From Cognatiluteimonas sedimenti (lineage in GTDB: Bacteria > Pseudomonadota > Gammaproteobacteria > Xanthomonadales > Xanthomonadaceae), in the NCBI RefSeq assembly GCF_022808325.1, contig NZ_JALGCL010000001.1:663780-727779 (forward strand): DNA of 64,000 nucleotides, in the 5' to 3' direction. The notes below the pieces were generated by a model. It saw nothing but the letters and a program-made list of their open reading frames with translations, was not told the origin of the DNA and did not search any database. A program made the translations under genes and the position numbers. This document shows, piece by piece, positions 42,759-55,971 of this stretch; the first letter of the stretch is position 1, and every line of letters starts with the position of its first letter.

Positions 42759-44048
42759 ATGACCGACCAGGCGCACGGTTCCAGGACCCGGGATGAGGGC
42801 GCATTCGCGCTGCCCCGGCATACGACGCCGACCTGGGAGGTCGAGCTGCTGATCTCGGGCGTGGCGGTGTTCGCGATGCTGCAGTTGCCCGGCATGTTCG
42901 ACGATGCCCTGTTTGCGCTGCGACCGCGCTTCGATGCCGCCTGGCACGAGCCGCTGCGGATGATGCACGTGTACCTCAAGAGCGCCGCGGTGATCCTGGC
43001 GGCGACCTTCGCCATCCACCTGCTGATGCGCGCGCACTGGATCGCGCTGGTCGGGATGCATTCCATCTACCCCGACGGCGTGCGTTGGGACCAGTTGCGC
43101 ATCGGCCCGGTGCAGCGCGAACACGAACGCGCGCGCAGCGGCGACGCGGCGCTGGTCATCGACCGTGCGGACAATCGCGCCACCACGGTCTTCGCCACCG
43201 GCGTGGTGATGGCGACCCTGCTGCTGTCGGTCAGCCTGCTGGCGGTGCTGGTGTTCGGGTTTTGCCTGGCCCTGCTTGCGCTGGCGGGCCTGGACGCGGA
43301 CGTGTCGACGGTGTTCCTGGCCTCCGTGCTGCTGGCGGTGGTGCCGTTCGCGCTCGCCTCCGCCATCGATCGCCGCCTCGCGGCCAGGCTCGCGCCCGGC
43401 GGGCTGCCGCGCCGGGCACTGGCGGCGATGTTCCGGTTCTACGGGATCTTCGGTTTCGGCCGCGGCAGCAATGCCATGGCCCTGCTCTCGAGCCACCAGG
43501 GTGAACGCCGGACCGTGCTGGTCGTGTTCGCGGTCTTCCTGCCGGTGATGCTGGGGGTGATGTTCGGCGCCCGCGCCATGCAGTCGCCCGAACGCCTGGG
43601 CGGTTACGGCATGTTCCCGGTCCCCGATCCGGCAGGCGGCCGCCTGCTCGACGACGCGCACTACGACCTGCGCAGGGATCCCGCGCGCGACCCTGCCGTG
43701 CCCTTCATCCCGGACATGGTGGTGGCCGGCCCCTACCTTCGCCTGCTGGTGCCGTTCACGCCCGGCAGCGACGACCGCGCGATGCGCGCCCGCTGCGGGG
43801 GAGCCGCCACGGCCGACCCGTTGTCCGCGCTGCAATGCCTGCAGGCGGTGCACGCGGTCAGCCTGGACGGCAAGCCGCTGGCGGGCCTGCGCTACGACGC
43901 CGGCACCGACCCGCGCACCGGCCGCCCGGTGCTGGTGGCGATGATCGACGTGCGCGTGCTCGCGCCGGGCCGCCACCAGTTGCGCGTGGCGCGTGCGGAA
44001 CCCGACGGCGACGGCGACCGGGACTGGCACATCCCCTTCTGGCGGTGA
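42759..44048 (+). CDS. Membrane protein of unknown function
   Basis: A 429-residue protein I do not recognise. It has four to five predicted membrane helices: about 27-50 (VELLISGVAVFAMLQLPGMF), 72-96, 140-185 (two, Leu/Val-rich) and 250-272 (VLVVFAVFLPVMLGVMFGAR). The roughly 155 remaining residues form a probably periplasmic domain. No catalytic motif is seen. Its stop overlaps the dinB GTG start (GTGA), so the two are translationally coupled, though no functional link is evident. Confidence 0.75.
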   Translation: MTDQAHGSRTRDEGAFALPRHTTPTWEVELLISGVAVFAMLQLPGMFDDALFALRPRFDAAWHEPLRMMHVYLKSAAVILAATFAIHLLMRAHWIALVGMHSIYPDGVRWDQLRIGPVQREHERARSGDAALVIDRADNRATTVFATGVVMATLLLSVSLLAVLVFGFCLALLALAGLDADVSTVFLASVLLAVVPFALASAIDRRLAARLAPGGLPRRALAAMFRFYGIFGFGRGSNAMALLSSHQGERRTVLVVFAVFLPVMLGVMFGARAMQSPERLGGYGMFPVPDPAGGRLLDDAHYDLRRDPARDPAVPFIPDMVVAGPYLRLLVPFTPGSDDRAMRARCGGAATADPLSALQCLQAVHAVSLDGKPLAGLRYDAGTDPRTGRPVLVAMIDVRVLAPGRHQLRVARAEPDGDGDRDWHIPFWR

Positions 44049-45133
44049 GCGCGCGCAAGATCATCCACGTCGACATGGACGCGTTCTATGCGTCGGTCGA
44101 ACAGCGCGACGACCCGTCGCTGCGCGGCAGGCCGGTGGTCGTGGCCTGGCGCGGCAAGCGTTCGGTGGTGTGCGCGGCCTCGTACGAAGCGCGAAAGTTC
44201 GGCGTGCGTTCGGCGATGCCGGCGCTGCGCGCCGAGCGGCTGTGCCCGCAGGCGGTGTTCGTGGCGCCGGACTTCAGCCGCTACAAGGCGGTGTCGCGCC
44301 AGGTGCGCGCGATCTTCGCCCGCCATACCGACCTGGTCGAACCGTTGTCGCTGGACGAGGCCTACCTCGACGTGACCGCCAACACCAGCGCCCTGCCCTC
44401 GGCGACCGCAACCGCAGAGGCGATCCGCGCCGCGATCCGGGAAGAAACGCAGCTGACCGCTTCGGCCGGCGTGGCGCCGAACAAGTTCGTGGCCAAGATC
44501 GCCTCGGATTTCCGCAAACCCGATGGCCTGTTCGTGGTCCGCCCGCGCCAGGTCGAGGCTTTCCTCGCGCCGCTGCCGGTCGGGCGCCTGCCGGGCGTGG
44601 GCAGGGTGATGGAACGCAGGCTGGGCGAGCTGGGCGTGGCCACGGTCGCCGACCTGCGCCTGCTCCAACCCGAGGCACTGGAGCAACGCTTCGGCCGCTG
44701 GGGGCGGCGCCTGCACGAGTTGTCGTTCGGGATCGACGAACGCCCGGTCGTGTCCGAGCGCCCGACCCTGCAGGTGTCGGCCGAAGACACCTTCGAGCAT
44801 GACCTGCGCCTGGGCGAGATCGAAGCCGACATCCGCCGGCTCGCGGAAAAGGCCTGGGCCGGCTACCAGCGCGAACTGGCGCAGGCGCCGGAGCGGATCG
44901 CGCGCACGGTCGTGCTCAAGCTCAAGACCGCCGACTTCCAGGTACTCACGCGCAGCCTGACGCCACCGCAGCCTCCGGCCACGCTGCCGGAACTTGCCGA
45001 CATCGCCTGCGCGCTGCGCGAGCGCGTCGGCCTGCCGTCGCGCACGCGCTACCGGCTGGTGGGCGTGGGCCTGTCCGGCTTCGTCGATGCCGAGCAGCTG
45101 GTCGCGCAGCCGGAACTGTTCGCCGACGCCTGA
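44045..45133 (+). CDS. dinB: DNA polymerase IV (DinB)
   Basis: A Y-family translesion polymerase of 362 residues. The catalytic acids are in HVDMDAFYASVEQ and in LSLDEAYLDVT; SYEARKFGVRSAMPA is the steric-gate/finger region. The helix-hairpin-helix LPVGRLPGVGRVMERRLGELG and a little-finger domain follow. GTG at 44045 gives the expected N-terminus (SARKIIHVDMD). A LexA site is not obvious nearby; the gene is coupled to the upstream membrane protein gene. No beta-clamp motif stands out at the C-terminus (AQPELFADA), although QPELF resembles one. Confidence 0.94.
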   Translation: MSARKIIHVDMDAFYASVEQRDDPSLRGRPVVVAWRGKRSVVCAASYEARKFGVRSAMPALRAERLCPQAVFVAPDFSRYKAVSRQVRAIFARHTDLVEPLSLDEAYLDVTANTSALPSATATAEAIRAAIREETQLTASAGVAPNKFVAKIASDFRKPDGLFVVRPRQVEAFLAPLPVGRLPGVGRVMERRLGELGVATVADLRLLQPEALEQRFGRWGRRLHELSFGIDERPVVSERPTLQVSAEDTFEHDLRLGEIEADIRRLAEKAWAGYQRELAQAPERIARTVVLKLKTADFQVLTRSLTPPQPPATLPELADIACALRERVGLPSRTRYRLVGVGLSGFVDAEQLVAQPELFADA

Positions 45134-45181
45134 GCGTCGCGCGGGCGCATGCCGGTTGCCGCCCCGTCCACGGGCCCGGCC

Positions 45182-45187
45182 TACAAT
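45182..45187 (+). promoter_or_regulatory. Possible -10 box of the P5C dehydrogenase gene
   Basis: TACAAT 24 bases before the ATG at 45212, with CGGAGG ribosome site in between. A ttgccg at 45156 is 20 bases upstream, too far for a good -35. Confidence 0.35.
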
Positions 45188-45211
45188 CGGGTTTTTCCCA
45201 CGGAGGCCGCC

Positions 45212-46837
45212 ATGTCCCTCGCCATCTCCAAGGTGCCCGTTCCGGTCAACGAACCGGTCCGCGGCTACGCGCCCGGCACGCCCGAACGCGCCAGCCTACA
45301 GGCCGCGCTGGCGCGGATGTCCGGCGAGCGCACCGAGATGCCGCTGGTGATCGACGGCAAGGACGTGCGTACCGGCCGCCTCGGCCAGGCGGTGATGCCG
45401 CACCGCCACGCGCACGTGCTCGGCGACTTCCACCAGGGCGGCGCGGCCGAGGCGCGGGCGGCGATCGATGCCGCGTTGCGCGCGCAGCGCGACTGGGCGG
45501 CGTTGCCGTGGGAGTCGCGCGCGGCGGTGTTCCTCAAGGCCGCCGACCTGCTGGCCGGCCCCTACCGCGACGTGCTCAACGCAGCGACCATGCTCGGCCA
45601 GAGCAAGACCTGCCACCAGGCCGAGATCGACAGCGCCTGCGAGCTGATCGACTTCTTCCGTTTCAACGTCGCCTTCTACGAGCAGGTGCTGCGCGAGCAG
45701 CCGCAGAGCAGCGCCGGAATGTGGAACCGGATGGAACACCGGCCGCTGGAAGGCTTCGTGTTCGCGGTGTCGCCGTTCAACTTCACTTCGATCGCCGGCA
45801 ACCTGCCGACCGCGCCGGCGCTGTGCGGCAACACCGTGGTCTGGAAGCCGGCCAGCACCGCGGTCTACAGCGCGCATTTCCTGATGCGGCTGTTGCGCGA
45901 GGCCGGCCTGCCGGACGGCGTGATCAACCTGGTCAGCGGCAGCGGCGCGGACATCGGCGACCCGGTGCTGGCGGACCCGCACCTGGCCGGGATCCATTTC
46001 ACCGGCTCGACGAAAGTGTTCCACCAGATGTGGCGCACGGTCGGCAACAACATCGACCGGTACAAGGGCTATCCGCGCCTGGTCGGCGAAACCGGCGGCA
46101 AGGACTTCATCGTCGCCCATGCCAGCGCCGACCCGGTCGCGCTGGCCACGGCGATCGTACGCGGCGCGTTCGAATACCAGGGCCAGAAGTGCTCGGCCGC
46201 CAGTCGCGTGTACATCCCGTCGAACCTGTGGCCGACGGTGCGCGCTGCGCTGGCCGACCAGGTCGCCTCCATCCGCATGGGCGATGTCGCGGACTTCTCC
46301 AACTTCATGGGCGCGGTGATCGACGGCGCCAGCTTCCGCACCCAGAAGGCGGCGATCGACGAGGCCAAGGCCGCCAGCGATGCCCAAATCCTGGTGGGCG
46401 GCGAGTACGACGACGGCGAAGGCTGGTTCGTGCGGCCCACGGTGATCGTCACCGACAACCCGGCCTACCGCACCCTGTGCGACGAACTGTTCGGCCCGGT
46501 GCTGACGGTGCACGTGTACGACGAAGACAAGTGGCTGGAGACCCTCGACCTGGGCGACCGCACCAGCCCGTACGCGCTGACCGGTGCGATCTTCGCCCAG
46601 GATCGTTATGCGGTCGAACAGGGCCTGCAGCGCCTGCGCAATGCCGCCGGCAACTTCTACATCAACGACAAGCCCACCGGTGCGGTCGTGGGCCAGCAGC
46701 CGTTCGGTGGCGCGCGCGCCTCGGGCACCAACGACAAGGCCGGCTCGGTCCTCAACCTGCTGCGCTGGATCAGCCCGCGCAGCATCAAGGAAACCTTCGT
46801 GCCGGCGCGCGACTACCGCTATCCGTTCATGGATTGA
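45212..46837 (+). CDS. pruA: L-glutamate gamma-semialdehyde (P5C) dehydrogenase, monofunctional
   Basis: Oxidises glutamate semialdehyde to glutamate, the second step of proline breakdown. The 541-residue aldehyde dehydrogenase has VSPFNFTSIAGNL (NAD site), GETGGKDF (Glu) and the catalytic Cys in GQKCSAASRVY. The long N-terminal extension and ALDH4-type sequence (SACELIDFFRFN, DKPTGAVVGQQPFGG) separate it from the bifunctional PutA usual in gammaproteobacteria. The start at ATG 45212 follows CGGAGG; sequence upstream is not conserved. Confidence 0.92.
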   Translation: MSLAISKVPVPVNEPVRGYAPGTPERASLQAALARMSGERTEMPLVIDGKDVRTGRLGQAVMPHRHAHVLGDFHQGGAAEARAAIDAALRAQRDWAALPWESRAAVFLKAADLLAGPYRDVLNAATMLGQSKTCHQAEIDSACELIDFFRFNVAFYEQVLREQPQSSAGMWNRMEHRPLEGFVFAVSPFNFTSIAGNLPTAPALCGNTVVWKPASTAVYSAHFLMRLLREAGLPDGVINLVSGSGADIGDPVLADPHLAGIHFTGSTKVFHQMWRTVGNNIDRYKGYPRLVGETGGKDFIVAHASADPVALATAIVRGAFEYQGQKCSAASRVYIPSNLWPTVRAALADQVASIRMGDVADFSNFMGAVIDGASFRTQKAAIDEAKAASDAQILVGGEYDDGEGWFVRPTVIVTDNPAYRTLCDELFGPVLTVHVYDEDKWLETLDLGDRTSPYALTGAIFAQDRYAVEQGLQRLRNAAGNFYINDKPTGAVVGQQPFGGARASGTNDKAGSVLNLLRWISPRSIKETFVPARDYRYPFMD

Positions 46838-46939
46838 GGACCGCGGTTCGCCGCAGGCGCCGACTGGCGCGCGCGGGAGCCGGCCGTTCCGGCGCGCGCG
46901 GCATCGCGCCGGCAACCATCAGTGCAAGGGAGATTGCCA

Positions 46940-48379
46940 TTGGCCACGACACGTCGCATCCACGTCCGCGCCCCGTCCGAACCCGCGCTCGAGCCGGGGA
47001 TCGAGGCGATCAAGCGCGAACTGGAACTGCCGCTGGCATTCCCGCCCGACGTCGAAGCCGCCGCGGCCGCGGCCGCTGCCCATCCGCGGCTGCCGGCCGA
47101 GGATCGCAGCGACCTTGCCTTTGTCACCATCGACCCGCCCGGCGCGATGGACCTGGACCAGGCGCTGCACGTGGCGCGCAAGGGCGACGGGTACGTGGTG
47201 CATTACGCGATCGCCGACGTCGCCGCCTTCGTCCGCCCCGGCGACCCGGTGGACCTTGAAGCCAACCGCCGCGGCGCGACCCTTTACGGTGCCGACGCCA
47301 AGATCCCGCTGCATCCAAAGGTGCTCTCCGAAGGCGCCGCGTCGCTGTTGCCGGGCCAGCTGCGCCCGGCGCTGCTGTGGACGATCGAGCTCGACCGCAG
47401 CGGCGAAGGCATCACCGTGGACGTGCATCGCGCGCTGGTCCGGAGCCGCGAACGCTTCGACTACGACGGCGTGCAGCGACGCATCGATGCCGGCGACGCC
47501 GACCCGATGTGGGCCGTGCTGCGCGAGATCGGCGAGTTGCGCAAGCAGCGGGAACAACGCCGCGGCGGGGTCAGCCTGCCGCTGCCGGAGCAGGAGATCC
47601 GGGTCGAGGGCGACTGCTGGCAGCTGGAGTTCCGCGCCCGCCATCCGGTCGAGGACTGGAACGAGCAGATCTCGCTGCTCACCGGGATGGCCGCCGCGCA
47701 TCTGATGATGGAGCACCGCGTCGGCCTGCTGCGCACCTTGCCGGAACCCGACCCGCGCGCGCTCGGGCGCCTGCGCCGTACCGCGAAGGCGCTCGGGATC
47801 GCGTGGCCCGAACGGATGGGCTATCCGGACTTCATCCGCTCACTGGATCCCGCCGATCCGCGCCACGTGGCGATGATGGTGTCCTGCACCAGCGTGCTGC
47901 GCGGCGCCGGCTACGCCGCGTTCGTGGGCGAGATGCCGACGCAGCCGCTGCATTCGGCGCTGGCTTCCACCTATGCCCACGTCACCGCGCCCTTGCGCCG
48001 GCTGGTGGACCGCTACACCGGCGAGACCTGCGTTGCCCTGTGCGCGGGCCAACCGGTGCCGGACTGGGTGCTGCAGGCATTGCCGGGATTGCCGGCGACG
48101 ATGGCCGACGCCGATCGCCGCGCGGGCCGTTTCGAGCGCGCGGTGATCGACCTGGCCGAAAGCCTGGTGCTGGCCACGCGCGTCGGCGAAAGCTTCACCG
48201 GCACGATCGTGGAGGTCGAGCGGCGTGACCGCGACGAAGGCGTGGTGATGCTGCATGCGCTGGCGATCGAGGCGCACGTGGTGGCGGAAGGCACGTTGCC
48301 GCTGGGCGAAACCGTGACCGTCCGGCTCGTGGCAGCCGACCCGGCCGCGCGCAGGGTCCGCTTCGAACTGGCGGCGTGA
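46940..48379 (+). CDS. RNB-domain (RNase II/R-like) exoribonuclease
   Basis: A single-RNB-domain protein of 479 residues lacking the usual cold-shock domains. The catalytic Asp cluster is visible in VTIDPPGAMDLDQALHVAR. Downstream signatures are YAIADVAAFV, FRARHPVEDWNEQISLLTGM, YAHVTAPLRRLVDRY and a short beta-rich C-terminal part (TGTIVEVERRDRD) that may replace the S1 domain. It would degrade RNA 3'-5'. I choose TTG 46940 because AAGGGA lies 8 bases before it, giving MATTRRIHVRAP; GTG 46922 is the longer option. Confidence 0.85.
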   Translation: MATTRRIHVRAPSEPALEPGIEAIKRELELPLAFPPDVEAAAAAAAAHPRLPAEDRSDLAFVTIDPPGAMDLDQALHVARKGDGYVVHYAIADVAAFVRPGDPVDLEANRRGATLYGADAKIPLHPKVLSEGAASLLPGQLRPALLWTIELDRSGEGITVDVHRALVRSRERFDYDGVQRRIDAGDADPMWAVLREIGELRKQREQRRGGVSLPLPEQEIRVEGDCWQLEFRARHPVEDWNEQISLLTGMAAAHLMMEHRVGLLRTLPEPDPRALGRLRRTAKALGIAWPERMGYPDFIRSLDPADPRHVAMMVSCTSVLRGAGYAAFVGEMPTQPLHSALASTYAHVTAPLRRLVDRYTGETCVALCAGQPVPDWVLQALPGLPATMADADRRAGRFERAVIDLAESLVLATRVGESFTGTIVEVERRDRDEGVVMLHALAIEAHVVAEGTLPLGETVTVRLVAADPAARRVRFELAA

Positions 48380-48626
48380 CCGCACGCCGGACAGAGGGCC
48401 GAGATAGGCCTGGGTCGAGAACCGATCAAAGCCGTAGCGTGCGCAACGATCCTTGTATCTCACTCTTCCGATCTGCACCGCCATCGAATGAAGTGGTTCT
48501 TCGGCGAGTCGGGTGAAGCCGCTGGCTGGCGGGGACGCCGGCGACGCAAGCCTTGGGTGCGACCGCACTCCGGATCCTGCGTCGGGGTGCCGAAAGAAGC
48601 AGTCCGGTGAAGCCGCTGGGCGGCGG

Positions 48627-48732
48627 GGACGCCGGGCACGCAGGCCTCGGGGTGCGAATGTCCCCCGGCGCCGGCCGTTGGCCGACGCCTCCTCCTTGAC
48701 TTCGCACCCCGAGGCCTGCGCACCCGGCGTCC
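48627..48732 (+). repeat. Hairpin element A with conserved loop
   Basis: The 32-base arms 48627-48658 and 48701-48732 pair with two mismatches around a 42-base loop. The loop begins tgtcccccggc and ends gcctcctccttgac. The same loop ends recur in element B on the other strand, while the stem sequences differ. Confidence 0.8.
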
Positions 48733-48811
48733 CAACTCGCGCGAGGCCTGCAAGGGCCGCGAGAGCAGCGCGCAAGAGCCTGGCTTTCCTTCGGACGGAC
48801 CGGCCATGCGG

Positions 48812-48920
48812 GGCCCGGCGCGGCCGCCAGCGCTGCGCGGCGAAATCAAGGAGGAGGCAGCCGCCGCCAGGCGGATGCCGGGGGACATTCGCCGCGCAGC
48901 GCTGGCGGTTGCGCCGGGCC
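48812..48920 (-). repeat. Hairpin element B with conserved loop
   Basis: The 33-base arms 48812-48844 and 48888-48920 pair with two mismatches around a 43-base loop. On the minus strand the loop reads tgtcccccggc ... gcctcctccttgat, matching element A, and the stem tips are gcgaa/ttcgc in both. Confidence 0.8.
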
Positions 48921-48981
48921 GGTCAGCTAGCGGGGAGGTACGCGCCCGGGGAATCCTCGCCCTTCGTTTGCGAGATGAACC

Positions 48982-49011
48982 AAAAAAGGACGGGCCCGCA
49001 GGCCCGTCCTT
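48982..49011 (-). terminator. Rho-independent terminator of pnp
   Basis: An 11-bp stem aaggacgggcc/ggcccgtcctt with loop cgca, followed on the minus strand by TTTTTT, about 25 bases after the pnp stop. Confidence 0.9.
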
Positions 49012-49035
49012 GGTTCATTGCGATGACGCGACGGC

Positions 49036-51144
<2,109 letters not shown>

Positions 51145-51231
51145 GTTGGAATTCCTTGGATGCTTGCTTTCGCGGTTGGACCGGAAGGCGCCCATGCGCG
51201 GTCCGGGTGGTTGCGCGCTCGCAACCGGTCA

Positions 51232-51264
51232 AAACGAAACCGCGGCGCATTGCTGCGCCGCGGT
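51232..51264 (-). terminator. Hairpin between rpsO and pnp
   Basis: An 11-bp stem accgcggcgca/tgcgccgcggt with a 4-base loop, followed on the minus strand by ttcgtttt. It is an rpsO terminator and, as in other bacteria, a probable processing site in the pnp leader. Confidence 0.75.
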
Positions 51265-51275
51265 CTTGGTATCGC

Positions 51276-51536
51276 TTACCGACGCAGGCCGAGCTTCTGG
51301 ATCAGGGCCTTGTAGCGCTCGGCATCCTTGCGGTGCAGGTAGTCGAGCAGGCTGCGGCGGCGGTTGACCATCATCAGCAGGCCGCGCCGGCTGTGGTGGT
51401 CCTGCTTGTGCGCCTTGAAGTGCTCGGTGAGCTGGGTGATGCGGGCGGTGAGCAGGGCGACCTGGACTTCCGGGGAGCCGGTGTCGTTGGCGCCGCGCTT
51501 GTGTTCTTCGATGACCTTGGAGCTGTCGATGGACAT
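51276..51536 (-). CDS. rpsO: 30S ribosomal protein S15
   Basis: An 86-residue protein with the full S15 pattern: [32 protein letters not shown] and the C-terminal [13 protein letters not shown]. It binds the central domain of 16S rRNA. The 241 bases upstream to truB hold its leader, which often carries a regulatory fold; I could not define one here. Confidence 0.98.
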   Translation of the reverse strand: MSIDSSKVIEEHKRGANDTGSPEVQVALLTARITQLTEHFKAHKQDHHSRRGLLMMVNRRRSLLDYLHRKDAERYKALIQKLGLRR

Positions 51537-51777
51537 GGTGTTGCCTCGGGTAGATGCGTGGTCGGCAGAAGCGTCGCCCAGCCGTTGCTGGAAGCGTGAC
51601 GCACCGCCCGGCCCGCCGCGTGCGGTTGGAACAGGAAGGATGCTGCCGATCGGACCCGATCAGCCCCGGAATTGTAGCCCGCTGGGGCCTTTGCGGACAA
51701 GGCGTTAGCGCAGCATGACCGGCGTTGCGCAACGCTGCCGCCGGCGAGGCGGCACGCGGCGTGGCGGCCTGCGCCGG

Positions 51778-52761
51778 CTAGGCGCGGATGGGGGCGACCT
51801 GCTGCGCGGCCCACGCGAACAGCCGCTGCGGCCGCAGGCAGCCATCCGCGCCGACCTCGCCCAGGCCCAGCGCGCGCCCGGTTTCATCGACGATGGCGAC
51901 GCTGCCGGCTGGGCGGAACTCGCCCTCCACGGCCTGCCCCTGCCCCAGCCGCAGCGCCTGCGCCGCGGCCACGCGGACCTCGGGCCAGGCGGCCATGCCG
52001 GCCTCGATCGGCAGCAGGCAGGCGTCAAGGCTGCGCTCGCCGCGTTCAGCCAGTGCCTGCAACGCCTCCAGCGTCCACATCCGCGGCTCGCGGAACGGGT
52101 CGACCCAGAGCCGCCGCAGCTCGGCGACATGGGCGCCGCAGCCCAGCGCCTCGCCGAGGTCCCGGACCAGGCTGCGCACGTAGGTACCGGAGCCGCATTC
52201 CACGTGCAGGCGAAGCAGCGGCGCGCCATCCGCAAGCAGTCCGTCGAGGAGGTCGGCGGCCGAGCGCAGTTCGAAGGCGTGGACCTCGACTTCGCGTTCC
52301 TCGACCTGGACGACCTCGCCGCGGCGCGCCTTGGCGTACAGCGGTTCGCCGCCGCGCTTGAGCGCCGAATAGATCGGCGGGCGCTGGCGGATGCAGCCTG
52401 TCAGCGCCTGCAGCGCGGCATCGATGCGCGCGATCGTGAGCTCGGGCACCGGGCGCTCGCGCAATGGCTGGCCGTCGGCGTCGTCGGTATCGGTGACCAC
52501 GCCCAGCCGCGCGACCGTCTCGTAGGCCTTGCGCGCGCCGAGCAGGCCGCCGGCGATCTTGGTCGCCTCGCCGAAGCACACCGGCAGCAGCCCGGTGGCG
52601 AGGGGATCCAGGCTACCGGTATGCCCCGCCTTGGCGGCGCGGAACAGGTGGCGCACGCGCTGCAACGCCTGGTTGGAACTCAGGCCGCGCGGCTTGTCGA
52701 GCAGCAGGATGCCGTCGAGCTTGCGGAACACCGTGCGCGGCCTTTGGGTCATCAGCGGCAT
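51778..52761 (-). CDS. truB: tRNA pseudouridine(55) synthase TruB
   Basis: Makes pseudouridine 55 in the T-loop of tRNAs. The 327-residue protein has the catalytic Asp in [44 protein letters not shown] and [19 protein letters not shown]. The C-terminal half contains a PUA-like part. ATG 52761 or ATG 52752 may be the start; both lie close to the conserved [11 protein letters not shown]. The gene order rbfA-truB-rpsO is conserved. Confidence 0.95.
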   Translation of the reverse strand: MPLMTQRPRTVFRKLDGILLLDKPRGLSSNQALQRVRHLFRAAKAGHTGSLDPLATGLLPVCFGEATKIAGGLLGARKAYETVARLGVVTDTDDADGQPLRERPVPELTIARIDAALQALTGCIRQRPPIYSALKRGGEPLYAKARRGEVVQVEEREVEVHAFELRSAADLLDGLLADGAPLLRLHVECGSGTYVRSLVRDLGEALGCGAHVAELRRLWVDPFREPRMWTLEALQALAERGERSLDACLLPIEAGMAAWPEVRVAAAQALRLGQGQAVEGEFRPAGSVAIVDETGRALGLGEVGADGCLRPQRLFAWAAQQVAPIRA

Positions 52762-52796
52762 TGTAGGGTGGGTCGAACCCCGCCTTGTCCGAACGT

Positions 52797-52821
52797 CGCG
52801 GGAGCGGCGTCAGCCGCGAGC
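52797..52821 (+). repeat. Degenerate single arm of the REP-like element
   Basis: cgcgggagcggcgtcagccg here matches the arm at 3393 (gtgggagcggcttcagccg) with a few changes. No second arm is adjacent. It lies in the truB-rbfA gap (52762-52888). Confidence 0.5.
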
Positions 52822-52888
52822 GCTTGCCGGCCCCTGCCCGTGGCGGGAACCGGCAGGAAAGCCCACGGCTGGAGGCGCCACCACCGGC

Positions 52889-53281
52889 TCAGTCGGCCTG
52901 GTCGGGCGGGTCGGTGTCGGTGTCCGGATGCACGTCCGGCAACTGGCGCAGCAGGTTTTCGATGCGTTCGCCACGATCGACCGACTCGTCGTAGTGGAAG
53001 TGCAGTTCCGGCACGTGCCGCATCTTCACCGCGTGCGCGAGCTGGTAGCGCAGCTCCGGCGCCAGCGCCTTGAGCGCCTTCACCGCTTCGACCGAACGCT
53101 CGGGCTGCAATGCCGTCACCCAGACCTTGGCATGGGCCATGTCGCGGGTGACCTCGACGTCGGACACGCTGAGCGACGGCAGCCCGTGCTCGCGCACCGC
53201 CTCGTGCACCAGCGTGCCCAGCTCGCGCCGGAGCTGGGCGGAGACGCGGTCGGTGCGATGGAAGGACTTCTTCTGCGGCAT
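52889..53281 (-). CDS. rbfA: 30S ribosome-binding factor RbfA
   Basis: A 130-residue KH-fold assembly factor for 16S rRNA 5' processing. Signatures are RTDRVSAQLRRELGTLV, DMAHAKVWVTAL and KMRHVPELHFHYDESVDRGERI. It has a short acidic tail (DVHPDTDTDPPDQAD). It follows infB by 20 bases, in standard order. Confidence 0.96.
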   Translation of the reverse strand: MPQKKSFHRTDRVSAQLRRELGTLVHEAVREHGLPSLSVSDVEVTRDMAHAKVWVTALQPERSVEAVKALKALAPELRYQLAHAVKMRHVPELHFHYDESVDRGERIENLLRQLPDVHPDTDTDPPDQAD

Positions 53282-53301
53282 CTCGTTCTACGGTGCCCGG
53301 G

Positions 53302-55875
<2,574 letters not shown>

Positions 55876-55971
55876 TCGGATTCCGTGTCCTGTGGCCCGG
55901 TTGCGGCCGGGCGCGTGAAGCAGGCGATTCTACTGCGGTGGGGGTTGGAAGGCCGTTTTATGGCCTTTTGC

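Larger units (their letters stand above)
48380..49035. other. Intergenic repeat cluster between RNB gene and pnp
   Basis: 656 bases without a credible gene. It holds a direct repeat (gtgaagccgctgg...) at 48513-48560 and 48607-48656, two long hairpin elements in opposite orientation (48627-48732 and 48812-48920), and the pnp terminator. The 12-mer ctcttccgatct at 48463-48474 equals the end of a common sequencing adapter. Confidence 0.8.

Noticed and set aside
47840-48775. Protein gene on the minus strand across 48.4-48.8 kb
   Set aside because: Runs antisense through the RNB gene and then through direct and inverted repeats. Arg/Pro/Ala-rich translation is typical of false genes predicted on dispersed repeats.
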